A DNA stretch of 64,000 bases from Lachnospiraceae bacterium (GCA_024404675.1 JAKSPO010000002.1:62001-126000); one strand, 5' to 3'; numbered from the stretch's first letter, positions 8,978 through 18,136 are shown. Made by a program: numbers and translations. Notes: generated from the letters alone by a model not told the origin.

Positions 8978-9712
8978 ATGACGGATATTAAAGAAACGGA
9001 ACAACTGGTTGACCTTGAGAATAATGGCCTTGTCCTCCTGCAGGACAAGGCACGTTTCTGTTTTGGGATGGATGCGGTGCTTCTTTCGGGCTTCGCGCAG
9101 GCGAAACGCGGCGACCGTGTTTTGGATATGGGAACCGGAACCGGTATTCTACCGATTCTGATGTCAGCCAAGACGGAGGCGGCGGAGCTTGTCGGGCTTG
9201 AGCTGCAGCCGGAAAGCGCCGATATGGCGGAGCGAAGCGTGCGCCTCAATCACCTTGAAGAGCGTGTTTCCATTGTCACGGGGGACCTTTGCAGGGCCTC
9301 AGAGCTGTTCGGAAAATCGTCCTTTGATGTGGTTGTCAGTAACCCGCCCTATATGACCGAAGGGCACGGAATTGTGAATCCCGCCGAAGCGAAGATGATT
9401 GCAAGACATGAACTTTTTTGCACATTTTCCGATGTGGCGAGGGAGGCGGCAGCGGTTCTGAAGCCGGGCGGGCATTTTTACCTGGTACATCGGCCGTTTC
9501 GACTGAGTGAACTGATGGTAACCCTGACGGAATACAAACTTGAGCCGAAAAGGATGCGTCTTGTCTATCCCTTCGTCGATCGGGAGCCCAATATGGTGCT
9601 TTTGGAGTGCGTTCGGGGCGGAAAAGCGAGGCTTACGGTAGAAAAACCGCTCATAATCTGGGACAAACCGGGCATTTACACCGAAGAAGTGCGTGAGAAG
9701 TACGGATTTTAG
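8978..9712 (+). CDS. tRNA1(Val) (adenine-N6)-methyltransferase-like (TrmN6/YabB family)
   Basis: 244 residues. The SAM-binding motif VLDMGTGTGILPIL is followed by the catalytic NPPY (VVSNPPYMTEGHG near residue 125), typical of N6-adenine methyltransferases. Family members methylate A37 of tRNA-Val. It is the last gene of the holB operon, and a small hairpin with no strong U tract follows at 9825-9846 (AAATGCC/GGCATTT). Confidence 0.85.
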   Translation: MTDIKETEQLVDLENNGLVLLQDKARFCFGMDAVLLSGFAQAKRGDRVLDMGTGTGILPILMSAKTEAAELVGLELQPESADMAERSVRLNHLEERVSIVTGDLCRASELFGKSSFDVVVSNPPYMTEGHGIVNPAEAKMIARHELFCTFSDVAREAAAVLKPGGHFYLVHRPFRLSELMVTLTEYKLEPKRMRLVYPFVDREPNMVLLECVRGGKARLTVEKPLIIWDKPGIYTEEVREKYGF

Positions 9713-9717
9713 GACTG

Positions 9718-9815
9718 TTTACAAAATGTTCATATTTCGTGACGGATATCCTTACATATTTTTCTTGAAATTCGAAATGTCATCTACCGAAAAATTTACA
9801 TTTTGTTCATAATTT
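9718..9815. repeat. Pair of imperfect direct repeats upstream of the pilus operon
   Basis: TTTACAAAATGTTCATATTT at 9718-9737 recurs at 9795-9815 as a near copy, TTTACA-TTTTG-TTCATAATTT. A third TTTACA lies at 9834-9839. The region is AT-rich, has no gene, and precedes the pilB promoter, so the repeats may be regulator sites. Confidence 0.4.
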
Positions 9816-9928
9816 TGAAGTGGGAAATGCCGGTTTACAGGCATTTGACCACAATATCTTGCATTGATTGAGAGAGTAACCACAAGTGCCGAAAAATAAT
9901 GTGATGAAATGCACAAAAACTAACGGTT

Positions 9929-9962
9929 TTGTGTTGCAATTATTCGACACAAGTGGTATTCT
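9929..9962 (+). promoter_or_regulatory. Candidate pilB promoter with overlapping inverted repeat
   Basis: TTGCAA at 9934-9939, a 17-base spacer and TATTCT at 9957-9962 preceded by TGG (extended -10). An inverted repeat TTGTGTTG-N8-CGACACAA (one mismatch) at 9929-9952 covers the -35 box and could be an operator. The start codon of pilB is about 40 bases downstream. Confidence 0.55.
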
Positions 9963-10006
9963 TTTATTGTAGACAATACTATCATTGTATAGCGGGAGGC
10001 TTTCAG

Positions 10007-11710
10007 ATGGCTGGCGAAATCTATCGTAAAAAGAGAAGATTGGGCGATATGCTCGTTTCGGAGCATGTTGTAACCCCTGAACAGATTGAACGGGCCATGG
10101 AGGTCAGAAAGACGAACGGTAAGCGACTCGGTGAGACGCTTGTCGATCTCGGCTTTACTTCCGAGGAGAACATCACCAGAGCATTGACCAGACAGCTCGG
10201 AGTTGAGATGGTTGCTCCTTCGACATTGCAGATTCCTGAGGATATCGTGAATCTTGTAAACCCGAGCATCCTTCGTAAATACATGGTTATGCCTTTTGCA
10301 TACGCAGCAAGCAACTCAAACATTCTTCGCGTAGCAATGGCTGACCCGATGGATATGGTTGCAATCGATGACCTGGGTATGGTAACCCACATGGAGATTG
10401 AACCGTATATCGCAACCACCCATGACATCATGATGTGTATTGACAAGTTCTTCGGTAACGCCGAAGCACTTGATGCGGCTGAAGCCTACACGAAGGAACG
10501 TGAGGCCAAGGCTATGGCCGGTGAGGAAGAGAACGATGACGATACCGTATCGGATTCGCCTATCGTAATCCTCGTTAGAAACATGATTGAATCCGCTGCA
10601 AGACAGAGAGCATCCGATATTCACGTTGAGGCGTTGGAGACGAAGGTTCGTGTCCGTTATCGAATCGACGGTGCACTGTTCGAGCAGATTACATATGATA
10701 TCGGATTGCTTCCTGCAATCATCGCCCGTCTTAAGATTATGGGCGGTATGGATATTTCCGAGAAGCGTAAGCCGCAGGATGGTCGTATCAGTATCGTAGT
10801 TGACCGAGTCGAGTACGATATCCGAGTTTCCATTCTTCCCACCTATTACGGTGAGAAGTGCGTAATGCGACTTGCTCAGAAGACGGCACTTACAAGAAGC
10901 AAGAAGGACCTCGGTTTCGGTGATGATGAGATGAGAAAGTTCGATCACATCCTTGCAAACCCGCACGGAATCATTCTTGTAACCGGACCTACCGGTTCCG
11001 GTAAGTCAACAACGCTTTATACCGCACTTAGCGAGCTGAATAAAGAAGATGTTAACATCATCACCGTTGAGGACCCTGTAGAGGCGAACATCAACGGAAT
11101 CAACCAGGTACACGTAAACGTAAAGGCCGGACTTACATTTGCTTCCGCCCTTCGTTCCATTCTCCGTCAGGACCCGGATATCATCATGATCGGTGAGATT
11201 CGAGACGGTGAGACCGCACAGATTGCCGTTCAGGCATCTATTACCGGTCACCTGGTAGTAAGTACACTTCATACCAACAGCTCCGCGGCAACCATTGCAC
11301 GACTTCTCGATATGGGTATCGAGAGCTACCTGATTGCCGACTCTGTAGTAGGTGTTATCGCACAGCGACTTGTTCGTAGGCTTTGCCCGAAGTGCAAGCA
11401 GCCCAGATATGCAACCGAAGAAGAGAAGCGGACGATGGGCATTCGCCCCGAGACACCGAATGTTGTACTTTACGAGCCTGTAGGTTGCAGTTCTTGCAAC
11501 AAGGGTTATAAGGGTCGAATCGGTGTATACGAGATCATGGAGATCTCGCCCAGACTTAAGAGGATTATTTCCAACCGTGAGGATTCCGAAGTTTTGAAGC
11601 GTGCGGCTTTGGAGGAAGGTATGAGCACCCTCCGAATGAGCTCCGCAAGAACCGCTTTGCAGGGAATCACCTCCTATTCCGAGATGCTTCGAGTATCTTT
11701 CGAAAGCTAA
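10007..11710 (+). CDS. pilB: Type IV pilus extension ATPase PilB
   Basis: 567 residues from the ATG at 10007, 5 bases after GGGAGGC; upstream in-frame codons back to 9929 lack a good ribosome site. The N-terminal MshEN-like domain (residues ~1-150) has two RLGxxLV units. Walker A is GPTGSGKSTTLYTAL, the Asp box/Walker B is RQDPDIIMIGEIRDGETA, and a four-cysteine zinc site follows (CPKC…CSSC). It powers pilin polymerisation at the cytoplasmic face. It is the first gene of the pilus locus. Confidence 0.95.
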   Translation: MAGEIYRKKRRLGDMLVSEHVVTPEQIERAMEVRKTNGKRLGETLVDLGFTSEENITRALTRQLGVEMVAPSTLQIPEDIVNLVNPSILRKYMVMPFAYAASNSNILRVAMADPMDMVAIDDLGMVTHMEIEPYIATTHDIMMCIDKFFGNAEALDAAEAYTKEREAKAMAGEEENDDDTVSDSPIVILVRNMIESAARQRASDIHVEALETKVRVRYRIDGALFEQITYDIGLLPAIIARLKIMGGMDISEKRKPQDGRISIVVDRVEYDIRVSILPTYYGEKCVMRLAQKTALTRSKKDLGFGDDEMRKFDHILANPHGIILVTGPTGSGKSTTLYTALSELNKEDVNIITVEDPVEANINGINQVHVNVKAGLTFASALRSILRQDPDIIMIGEIRDGETAQIAVQASITGHLVVSTLHTNSSAATIARLLDMGIESYLIADSVVGVIAQRLVRRLCPKCKQPRYATEEEKRTMGIRPETPNVVLYEPVGCSSCNKGYKGRIGVYEIMEISPRLKRIISNREDSEVLKRAALEEGMSTLRMSSARTALQGITSYSEMLRVSFES

Positions 11711-11741
11711 TCAAAAATAAATTAAAGAGGAACGGATAAGA

Positions 11742-12806
11742 ATGAGAGCATTAGATGATATTTTGCAGGAAGCCGTTAATCGGCACGCATCGGACGTACA
11801 TATTACAGCAGGAAGACCGGTTATCTTTCGTATCGACGGTGATTTGAGACCGCTTGATACCGAGAAGCTTACACCGGAGGCAATTGAAGAGCTGGTTGTG
11901 CCGCTCTTTGCAGACAATGATCGTCTTGTTGAGATTATGGAGAAGACCGGTGAGATCGACTTTGCATATTCTCTTTATGGAAAGGGCCGTTTCCGTGTAA
12001 ACGTATTTAAGCAGAGAGGCACACTTGCCATGGTAATGAGACTTCTGCCCTTCAAGATTCCTGCTCCCAGAGAGCTTGGTCTTCCGGCAGCTGTTCAGGA
12101 GCTGTGTACAAGAAAGAGAGGACTGGTTCTTGTTACCGGTGCTACCGGTTCCGGTAAGTCCACAACGCTTGCTTCTCTGATCAATATGATTAATAAGACT
12201 TACGCTAAGCACATCATTACCTTGGAGGACCCGATCGAGTACCTTCACCGTCATGAGAAGTCTATCGTAAACCAGCGAGAGATCGGTGATGATACCGAGA
12301 CCTACTCCGGAGCACTCAGAGCTGCTCTTCGAGAAGATCCGGACGTTATCCTGGTCGGCGAGATGCGTGACCTGGATACTATCCAGACCGCTATTACCGC
12401 CGCCGAGACCGGCCACCTGGTATTCTCCACACTGCATACCAACAGTGCCGCTGATACCATCAACCGAGTTATCGACGTATTCCCGCCTCATCAGCAGCAG
12501 CAGATTCGAGTTCAGCTTGCGAGCGTTATTGAGTGCGTAATCTCTCAGCAGCTGCTTCCGATTCAGACCGGTTCCGGCCGAGTTGCGGCATTTGAGGTTA
12601 TGATGGGTACGAGTGCAATTCGTAACCTGATTCGTGAAGGTAAAGCTTTCCAGATTCCTTCCATGATTCAGACCAGTAAGAAGCAGGGCATGCAGTCCAT
12701 GGACGATGCACTTTACAACCTCTACATTGGTGGCTTGATCAGTGCAGAGAACTGTTTGAACTACGCACAGGATACAATCGCAATGAGCAGAAAGGTTACT
12801 TTCTAA
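11742..12806 (+). CDS. pilT: Type IV pilus retraction ATPase PilT
   Basis: 354 residues. Walker A is VTGATGSGKSTTLASL and Walker B is LREDPDVILVGEMRD. The C-terminal AIRNLIREGKAFQIPSMIQT stretch is the PilT signature, which separates it from PilB. It drives depolymerisation and hence twitching or DNA uptake. It lacks the long N-terminal MshEN domain. It starts 31 bases after pilB behind AAAGAGGAA and is followed by pilC. Confidence 0.95.
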   Translation: MRALDDILQEAVNRHASDVHITAGRPVIFRIDGDLRPLDTEKLTPEAIEELVVPLFADNDRLVEIMEKTGEIDFAYSLYGKGRFRVNVFKQRGTLAMVMRLLPFKIPAPRELGLPAAVQELCTRKRGLVLVTGATGSGKSTTLASLINMINKTYAKHIITLEDPIEYLHRHEKSIVNQREIGDDTETYSGALRAALREDPDVILVGEMRDLDTIQTAITAAETGHLVFSTLHTNSAADTINRVIDVFPPHQQQQIRVQLASVIECVISQQLLPIQTGSGRVAAFEVMMGTSAIRNLIREGKAFQIPSMIQTSKKQGMQSMDDALYNLYIGGLISAENCLNYAQDTIAMSRKVTF

Positions 12807-12838
12807 GTTCTGTGTTACATAAATAAGGAGGAATCCCA

Positions 12839-14050
12839 ATGGCTGTATATGCATACGAAGCAGTCGACAAGATGGGTAAGCGCAAGAGAGGTAACATCGA
12901 AGCTACCACTCCGGACCGTGCCCAGTCGATGCTCAAGGGCGAAGGATTGGTTCCGCTGAAGGTCAGCGAGCAGTCTTTCCTTAATAAAGACGTAAACATT
13001 GGCGGTAGCGGCGTCAGCAAGAAGGATCTTGCAGTGTTCTGTCGTCAGTTCGTTTCCATCATCAATGCCGGCGTGCCGATTGTAGATGCAATGGGCATGA
13101 TGGAAGACCAGACCGAGAACAAGCGTCTTAAGAAAGCGCTCGGTGAGGTTAAGACCAACATCGCAAAAGGTGAAAGCTTTGCCAATGCTCTTCGTGAGAG
13201 AAGCGATGTATTCCCGTCCATGATGATTAACATGGTTGAAGCCGGTGAGGCTTCCGGTAGTATTGATGTATCCCTCGATCGAATGGCAACACAGTTCGAG
13301 AAGGATATGAAGCTCGGTGCCATGATTAAGAAAGCGCTGATCTATCCTATCGTAATCGTTATTGTAGCCTTCATCGTAATGATCGTAATGATGGCTTTCG
13401 TTATCCCGAACTTCCTTAAAATGTTCGAAGACTTGGATACGGATCTCCCGGCACTTACCAAAGCTGTTATGGCAGCCGCAGACTTCTGTAAGGCTTATTG
13501 GTATCTGATAATCGGTGTTGTAGTTGTTCTTATTATTGGAATTAAAGTGTTCAGTGCATCACAGGTTGGTACAGAGTTCCTTGCGAGAACGGCAATTACA
13601 ATACCTGCACTGAAGAACTTCACCGTTAAGACTTCTTCTTCCCGTCTTGCAAGAACGCTTGCAACGCTTACCGCATCCGGTATTTCGATGATTGATGCAC
13701 TGGATATTGCGGCGAAGACAATGTCAAACTGGGTATTCCGTACCGCAGTTCTGGAAGCAAAGGAAGAGGTTAAGAAGGGTGTTCCGCTTTCCGAGCCTCT
13801 TAGAAGAGCCGGCATATTCCCGCCCATGGTTGTTCATATGACCAAGATCGGTGAGGAAACCGGTGACATGGAGTCCATGCTCACAAAGATGGCAGATTAT
13901 TATGATGATGAGGTTGAGAGTGCAACCCAGAGCCTTCTTTCCTTTATGGAGCCTATCATCATTCTGGTTATCGCAGTACTCGTTGGCGTTCTGGTAGGCG
14001 CGTGCGTAATGCCGATGCTTAGCCTGTACAAGGGTCTCGATAATCTGTAA
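12839..14050 (+). CDS. pilC: Type IV pilus inner-membrane platform protein PilC
   Basis: 403 residues with two T2SSF repeats, each led by a motif such as FCRQFVSIINAGVPIVDA and LARTLATLTASGISMIDALD. Membrane helices are near residues 165-190, 220-240 and 372-395. An N-terminal leader (MAVYAYEAVDKMGKRKRGNIEA) is typical of the PilC/GspF family. It couples the ATPases to the pilin base. The ribosome site is AAGGAGG 8 bases before ATG. Confidence 0.94.
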   Translation: MAVYAYEAVDKMGKRKRGNIEATTPDRAQSMLKGEGLVPLKVSEQSFLNKDVNIGGSGVSKKDLAVFCRQFVSIINAGVPIVDAMGMMEDQTENKRLKKALGEVKTNIAKGESFANALRERSDVFPSMMINMVEAGEASGSIDVSLDRMATQFEKDMKLGAMIKKALIYPIVIVIVAFIVMIVMMAFVIPNFLKMFEDLDTDLPALTKAVMAAADFCKAYWYLIIGVVVVLIIGIKVFSASQVGTEFLARTAITIPALKNFTVKTSSSRLARTLATLTASGISMIDALDIAAKTMSNWVFRTAVLEAKEEVKKGVPLSEPLRRAGIFPPMVVHMTKIGEETGDMESMLTKMADYYDDEVESATQSLLSFMEPIIILVIAVLVGVLVGACVMPMLSLYKGLDNL

Positions 14051-14057
14051 GCTTGAA

Positions 14058-14125
14058 TTAAACGGCAGTCGGAATAGGGACGGCAGCTGTTTAAGATATA
14101 GATTGCGGAATGAGGAACCGCAATC
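14058..14125 (+). other. Two hairpins in the leader of the major pilin gene
   Basis: TTAAACGGC (14058-14066) pairs with GCTGTTTAA (14086-14094, one G-U), and GATTGCGG (14101-14108) pairs perfectly with CCGCAATC (14118-14125). Neither is followed by a U tract. They probably mark mRNA processing or protection of the pilin message from its upstream neighbours. Confidence 0.5.
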
Positions 14126-14163
14126 GGTTAATATTATATGAAATTAAATGGAGGAATGTTGAA

Positions 14164-14577
14164 ATGAAAGAGAACAAAGGTTTTTCATTGGTTGAGTTGA
14201 TCGTTGTAGTTGCTATTATGGCTGTACTTGTAGGTATTCTTGCACCTGCATACCTTAGCTACGTTGAGAAGACCCGTCGTGGTACTGACGAGAACATGGC
14301 TGAGGAAGTTCGTCACACTGTAGAGATTTCCACTGCTGAGATTTGTGTATATGATGAGCTTAAGGGTGGCGCTACTCTTGCTTACGCTGATGGTTGCACC
14401 ATCGCTAATATCGGTAGCACTCACACTAAGTTTGCTGAGTCCATGACTGATATCTACGCTGAGAAGACCTTCACCTGCAAGTCCAAGAAGTACAATGGCA
14501 AGACCTACACTGTAACTGTTGCTGCAGCTACTGGTGGTACCGGTGCAGCTCTTACTGTTACTGGTGCTTGGAACTAA
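14164..14577 (+). CDS. Major type IV pilin
   Basis: 137 residues from the ATG at 14164 (GGAGG about 8 bases upstream). The class III leader is short, MKENKG, and cleavage is expected before FSLVELIVVVAIMAV, with Glu at mature position 5. The helix continues through AYLSYVEKTRR. The globular part is small, with two cysteines in the mature C-terminal half. Codons are strongly biased to GCT, ACT and GGT, unlike the neighbouring genes, which suggests very high expression and supports the role of main fibre subunit. Confidence 0.92.
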   Translation: MKENKGFSLVELIVVVAIMAVLVGILAPAYLSYVEKTRRGTDENMAEEVRHTVEISTAEICVYDELKGGATLAYADGCTIANIGSTHTKFAESMTDIYAEKTFTCKSKKYNGKTYTVTVAAATGGTGAALTVTGAWN

Positions 14578-14655
14578 TTGATTTGTTCAGAATTCCATTT
14601 TAGGAAGCGATTCCGAATTTAGTTAGTACTAAGATATGACGTCCGATTTCCCTAT

Positions 14656-14683
14656 CACGCAGGCGAGGTAACTCGCCTGCGTG
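14656..14683 (+). other. Perfect 12-bp hairpin with GTAA tetraloop after the major pilin
   Basis: CACGCAGGCGAG and CTCGCCTGCGTG enclose GTAA, a GNRA-type loop. GGATATAATATC follows instead of a U tract. It could stop exonucleases and raise the level of the first pilin over downstream genes, or act as a partial terminator. A TATAAT at 14687-14692 lacks a recognisable -35. Confidence 0.7.
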
Positions 14684-14728
14684 GGATATAATATCAGATG
14701 GCTAAAGACGGACAAGAGAGAGGTTCAA

Positions 14729-15145
14729 ATGCAAACGAATAGTCAGAAAGGCTTCTCCCTGGTCGAAATATTGGTGGTCGTTGCAATCATGGCAGTGCTT
14801 GTTGGGCTTCTGGCTCCGGCGTATCTGTCCTACGTTGAAAAGACCCGCATACAGAAGGATGAAACCGCAGCGTATGAAATCTATCGTGCTGCGGAAATTG
14901 TTGTCTATACCGGACAGTATGATGTTGTTGGCGAGACGCTCGTGACCTTTAACAGCAGCGGAATACAGATTCAGACCGGACTTGCACAGGCTGAAGTAAC
15001 AGAGCTCCTGCAGAATCACTTCGGGAATAATTACGCGAGTATCGTTCCGGTTTCGAAAAGATATGTCGGTAAGACTTATACAATCACGATTTTACCTCCT
15101 CCGGAGGGTTCGCTTATGCCGAGAATATCCGGAAGCTGGGATTAA
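14729..15145 (+). CDS. Second type IV pilin, paralogue of the preceding one
   Basis: 138 residues from the ATG at 14729. The leader MQTNSQKG precedes FSLVEILVVVAIMAVLVG, and the N-terminal helix through AYLSYVEKTR is nearly identical to the first pilin, while the globular half differs. Both end in an aromatic pattern (GAWN and GSWD), implying the same fold. Codon use is ordinary, without the extreme bias of the first copy, so it is probably a less abundant or variant subunit. It lies 49 bases before pilD. Confidence 0.9.
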   Translation: MQTNSQKGFSLVEILVVVAIMAVLVGLLAPAYLSYVEKTRIQKDETAAYEIYRAAEIVVYTGQYDVVGETLVTFNSSGIQIQTGLAQAEVTELLQNHFGNNYASIVPVSKRYVGKTYTITILPPPEGSLMPRISGSWD

Positions 15146-15194
15146 AATCTTGGGATGGCCAATTATTATTTAGAAGATTCGAGGTAAGGATACG

Positions 15195-15995
15195 GTGGAT
15201 GCCGTTTTGAAAATTGCAATTTACTGCATGGTTTTTTTGTACGGCATTGTAGTCGGAAGCTTTTTGAATGTTTGCATCTACCGGATTCCCCTTGGCCAAA
15301 GCCTGTCAAAAGAGCGCTCCCATTGCATGACCTGCGGATATCAGCTCAGATGGTTTGACCTGATTCCTTTGTTCAGCTGGCTGTTCTTACGAGGCCGCTG
15401 TAGGAAATGCGGTGCGAAGATCTCGCCGCAATACCCGATCGTTGAAGCAACCAATGGTCTTTTGTGGGTGTTGATAGTTGCGATACACGGTTTTGATACG
15501 CGTACATTGGTGGTGGAGAGCCTGTTATATTGCCTGATGGCATCTGCACTCCTCGCATTAAGCGTTATTGATTTTAGAACCTTTATCATTCCCTTTGGCT
15601 TTAATGTATTCATCTTCTGCCTGGGAATTGTGAATCTGGTTTATCGGATTCTCTTCACCGAGAAACCGAACCTTTGGCTTTATGTCATTGGTTTTTTTGT
15701 AACAAGTATTATTTCTTACATTTTGTATTTATGTAAGGCTATGGGAGGCGGAGATGTCAAGCTACTTGCGGCATCCGGTTTCCTGATTGGCTGGAAATTA
15801 TCGCTCCTTTCCTTCTTTGTAGGGTGTATCATTGGAGCAATCATTCATCCGATTCGCATGAAGGTTTCCAAGCAGGGAAGAACACTTGCGATGGGGCCGT
15901 ATCTTTCGGCGGGGATTATGCTTTCGGTTTTGTTCGGATATCGTTTTATTGATTGGTATTTGAAATTCACGGGACTGGACAGACTTCTCGGATGA
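15195..15995 (+). CDS. pilD: Prepilin peptidase / N-methyltransferase (A24 family)
   Basis: 266 residues. It starts with GTG at 15195 behind GAGGTAAGG; the nearby ATG at 15199 is out of frame. The N-terminal domain has the two CxxC pairs (CMTC and CRKC) around residues 35-75. The catalytic GxGD is seen as GGGDVKLLAASG near residue 190, with a first catalytic Asp at VIDFRT near 118. Several membrane helices. It removes class III leaders from all pilins here and methylates the new N-terminus. Confidence 0.92.
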   Translation: MDAVLKIAIYCMVFLYGIVVGSFLNVCIYRIPLGQSLSKERSHCMTCGYQLRWFDLIPLFSWLFLRGRCRKCGAKISPQYPIVEATNGLLWVLIVAIHGFDTRTLVVESLLYCLMASALLALSVIDFRTFIIPFGFNVFIFCLGIVNLVYRILFTEKPNLWLYVIGFFVTSIISYILYLCKAMGGGDVKLLAASGFLIGWKLSLLSFFVGCIIGAIIHPIRMKVSKQGRTLAMGPYLSAGIMLSVLFGYRFIDWYLKFTGLDRLLG

Positions 15996-16017
15996 ATATT
16001 TATTACTTCGAATATAA

Positions 16018-16140
16018 CTGACATTATGTCAGCTTATATATAAATTCTGGATATAGATCAATGCTATATAAAGAAAGCTCCTTTGGAGCGTTGATTTGTA
16101 GGACTATATTTTTAGGGAAGGAAGAATTGCAGTGCAATTC
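16018..16140 (+). other. Hairpins between pilD and pilMN
   Basis: CTGACA-TTA-TGTCAG (16018-16032), a GCTCC-TTT-GGAGC stem near 16076-16089, and GAATTGC-AGT-GCAATTC (16124-16140), the last ending just before the AAAGGGAA ribosome site of the next gene. No U tract follows any of them. They continue the pattern of structured gaps in this locus. Confidence 0.45.
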
Positions 16141-16154
16141 TAAAGGGAACCGAT

Positions 16155-18122
16155 ATGGCAGGTAAAGTGCTATCAATGGAAATCGGTCAGGGTATGACCC
16201 GCGTTGTTGAAGTCGATTATCAGGGCAAGAACCCGAGAATCTACAACGCATTTTCTCTTGAGACACCGAAGGACATGGTTCAGGATGGTGTTATCACCAG
16301 AAATGAGGACTTCATTATCAATTTGAAGGCAGAGCTTCGTAAGCGTGACATTCGTACGGAGAGCGTGGTATTTACCGTAGCATCTAGCCGAATCGCCAAC
16401 CGTGACGCAAGAATTCCGCGTTGTAATAAGAAACAGATTCTTCCGTTGATTACTGCAAACGCAAGCGATTACTTCCCGGTTGATATGAACCAGTATCATC
16501 TGGTATATAACATCCTTGGTGAGACGGTTGAGGAGGGTACCGGTAACAAGCAGTATCGTCTCTCTCTCCTTGCAGTACCGAATGATGTTACGACCTCTTA
16601 TCTTGATCTTGCGCATTCCCTTGGACTTAGAATCAAGGCTATGGACTACATTGGAAACAGTATCTTCCAGGTAGTTCGTCAGGATCTGACCGTTGGCATC
16701 AATGCAGTAATCAAGATTGATGAGCACACATCCTTGATCACAATCGTCAAGGATGGAGAGATTGTTCTTCAGCGTTCGATTCCTCATGGTGTTAACGGAG
16801 CTATCGAGAATGTTACCGAGCTTGATGTATATGGCGAGAATCTCACCTATGCGGATGCAACGGTAGTATTCACACAGCAGCGTTGCCTGCGTCGTTATTT
16901 GAATGTTGACGTAGATTATCAGGAGGCAGAGGATACTTCCGATGAGGTGATGATGTCTCGTATTATGATCACCGAGAATCTCCGTTACTTTATTGGTAAT
17001 GTAGGACGTATTCTTGAGTACTTTGTTTCCAGAAATGAGAACGCAGCAATCGAGAATATCTACCTGACCGGTATCGGTGCTGATTTCGTTGGTATGGACG
17101 AGCTTCTTTCCAATGAGCTTGGCTACAATGTGCAGAAGTTTACGGGACTTGATAACATCAAGATTGCATCGCAGAACTTTACCGCACAGGAGTCTATGAG
17201 AGTATATGCCGCAGCAATTGGTGCAGTTGGTAATCCTCTTCAGCTTCTGTCTGCTGACTTGATGAAGGGTGAGAAGGAAACCTCTTTACTTATCCCGGTA
17301 GCAGTTTTAATCGCAGGTATTGCAGTTGCAATCACTCTGTTCTTCGCAGGCCAGCTCCTTGTATCTCGTGCAAAGACTAATAACGAGGAAGCAAAGAAGA
17401 AAGTTGCCGATAACGAATATCTTGAGAGCGTTAATAATGCATATCTTGCTGCGGTTGAAACATATAACAGTGCAATGGGTCTCTTCTCAAAGTCTCAGAA
17501 TGACAATCGCCTTCTGACACAGTTCATCTATGAGCTTGAGCAGAAGATGCCGTCCGGTTTCATTACCCTTGGTATTGACTCCGACGCTACTACCGGTGTT
17601 ACCCTTAGCATTCAGTGTGCATCCAAGAAGGAAGCAGCACTTGTATTCCAGCAGCTTCGTACCTTTGATACCATTTCTTTGATTGCATGCTCCAGCTTCT
17701 CTGAGGAATATAAGCTTCCGGATGAATACTATGCAAAGCTTGAAGCGGAAATTGAGAAAGAGAAGAATAAGGAGAATATTGTTTATGTTGACGAGAACGG
17801 CAATCCTGTTGAATTATCCGATGAGGTGAAGCAGGAGATGCTTCGTGAAGAGGCTGAGGAGAAGAGCGAGAAGAAGATCGTTCTTGGACGTGTTGTGAGC
17901 GAAGACGAAGATGATGACGAAGAAGTTGAGCTTATTACAACTGTTAGCTTCAATGTTACCTGCACCTTCAATCCCGTATGCGATACCAATGCTGAATATA
18001 TGAAGAAGGTTCAGGAGGATATGGCAAAGGCTAAGCAGGAAAGAGAAGAAGAGAAGAAGAGACTCGAGGAAGAAAAAGCTGCACTTGAGGCCAATAAAGC
18101 AGAAGACGAGAAGAAGAGATAA
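16155..18122 (+). CDS. Fused PilM-PilN type IV pilus assembly protein
   Basis: 655 residues, nearly twice a normal PilM. Residues 1 to ~365 form an actin-like PilM domain (starts KVLSMEIGQGMTRVVEVD, with a later LTGIGADFVGMDE). A single membrane helix at about 377-402 (LLIPVAVLIAGIAVAI) follows, then a PilN-like extracytoplasmic part with a coiled coil after the helix and a very charged C-terminal tail (EEEKKRLEEEKAALEANK). In most species PilM is cytoplasmic and binds the short N-tail of membrane PilN, so a fusion would make that contact permanent. PilO follows 14 bases later. PilM assignment is firm; PilN rests on topology and order. Confidence 0.82.
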   Translation: MAGKVLSMEIGQGMTRVVEVDYQGKNPRIYNAFSLETPKDMVQDGVITRNEDFIINLKAELRKRDIRTESVVFTVASSRIANRDARIPRCNKKQILPLITANASDYFPVDMNQYHLVYNILGETVEEGTGNKQYRLSLLAVPNDVTTSYLDLAHSLGLRIKAMDYIGNSIFQVVRQDLTVGINAVIKIDEHTSLITIVKDGEIVLQRSIPHGVNGAIENVTELDVYGENLTYADATVVFTQQRCLRRYLNVDVDYQEAEDTSDEVMMSRIMITENLRYFIGNVGRILEYFVSRNENAAIENIYLTGIGADFVGMDELLSNELGYNVQKFTGLDNIKIASQNFTAQESMRVYAAAIGAVGNPLQLLSADLMKGEKETSLLIPVAVLIAGIAVAITLFFAGQLLVSRAKTNNEEAKKKVADNEYLESVNNAYLAAVETYNSAMGLFSKSQNDNRLLTQFIYELEQKMPSGFITLGIDSDATTGVTLSIQCASKKEAALVFQQLRTFDTISLIACSSFSEEYKLPDEYYAKLEAEIEKEKNKENIVYVDENGNPVELSDEVKQEMLREEAEEKSEKKIVLGRVVSEDEDDDEEVELITTVSFNVTCTFNPVCDTNAEYMKKVQEDMAKAKQEREEEKKRLEEEKAALEANKAEDEKKR

Positions 18123-18136
18123 GGAGGATATAGATT

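Noticed and set aside
8117..9004. Minus-strand open frame of 295 codons opposite the PSP1 gene
   Set aside because: Shadow of a conserved gene with clear cysteine signature on the plus strand.
9713..10006. c-di-GMP riboswitch upstream of the pilus operon
   Set aside because: No GEMM-I or GEMM-II core is recognisable in this gap or upstream of 24018.
11751..12854. Minus-strand open frame of 367 codons opposite pilT
   Set aside because: It is a shadow of pilT; its residues show no domain or signal and it has no ribosome site.
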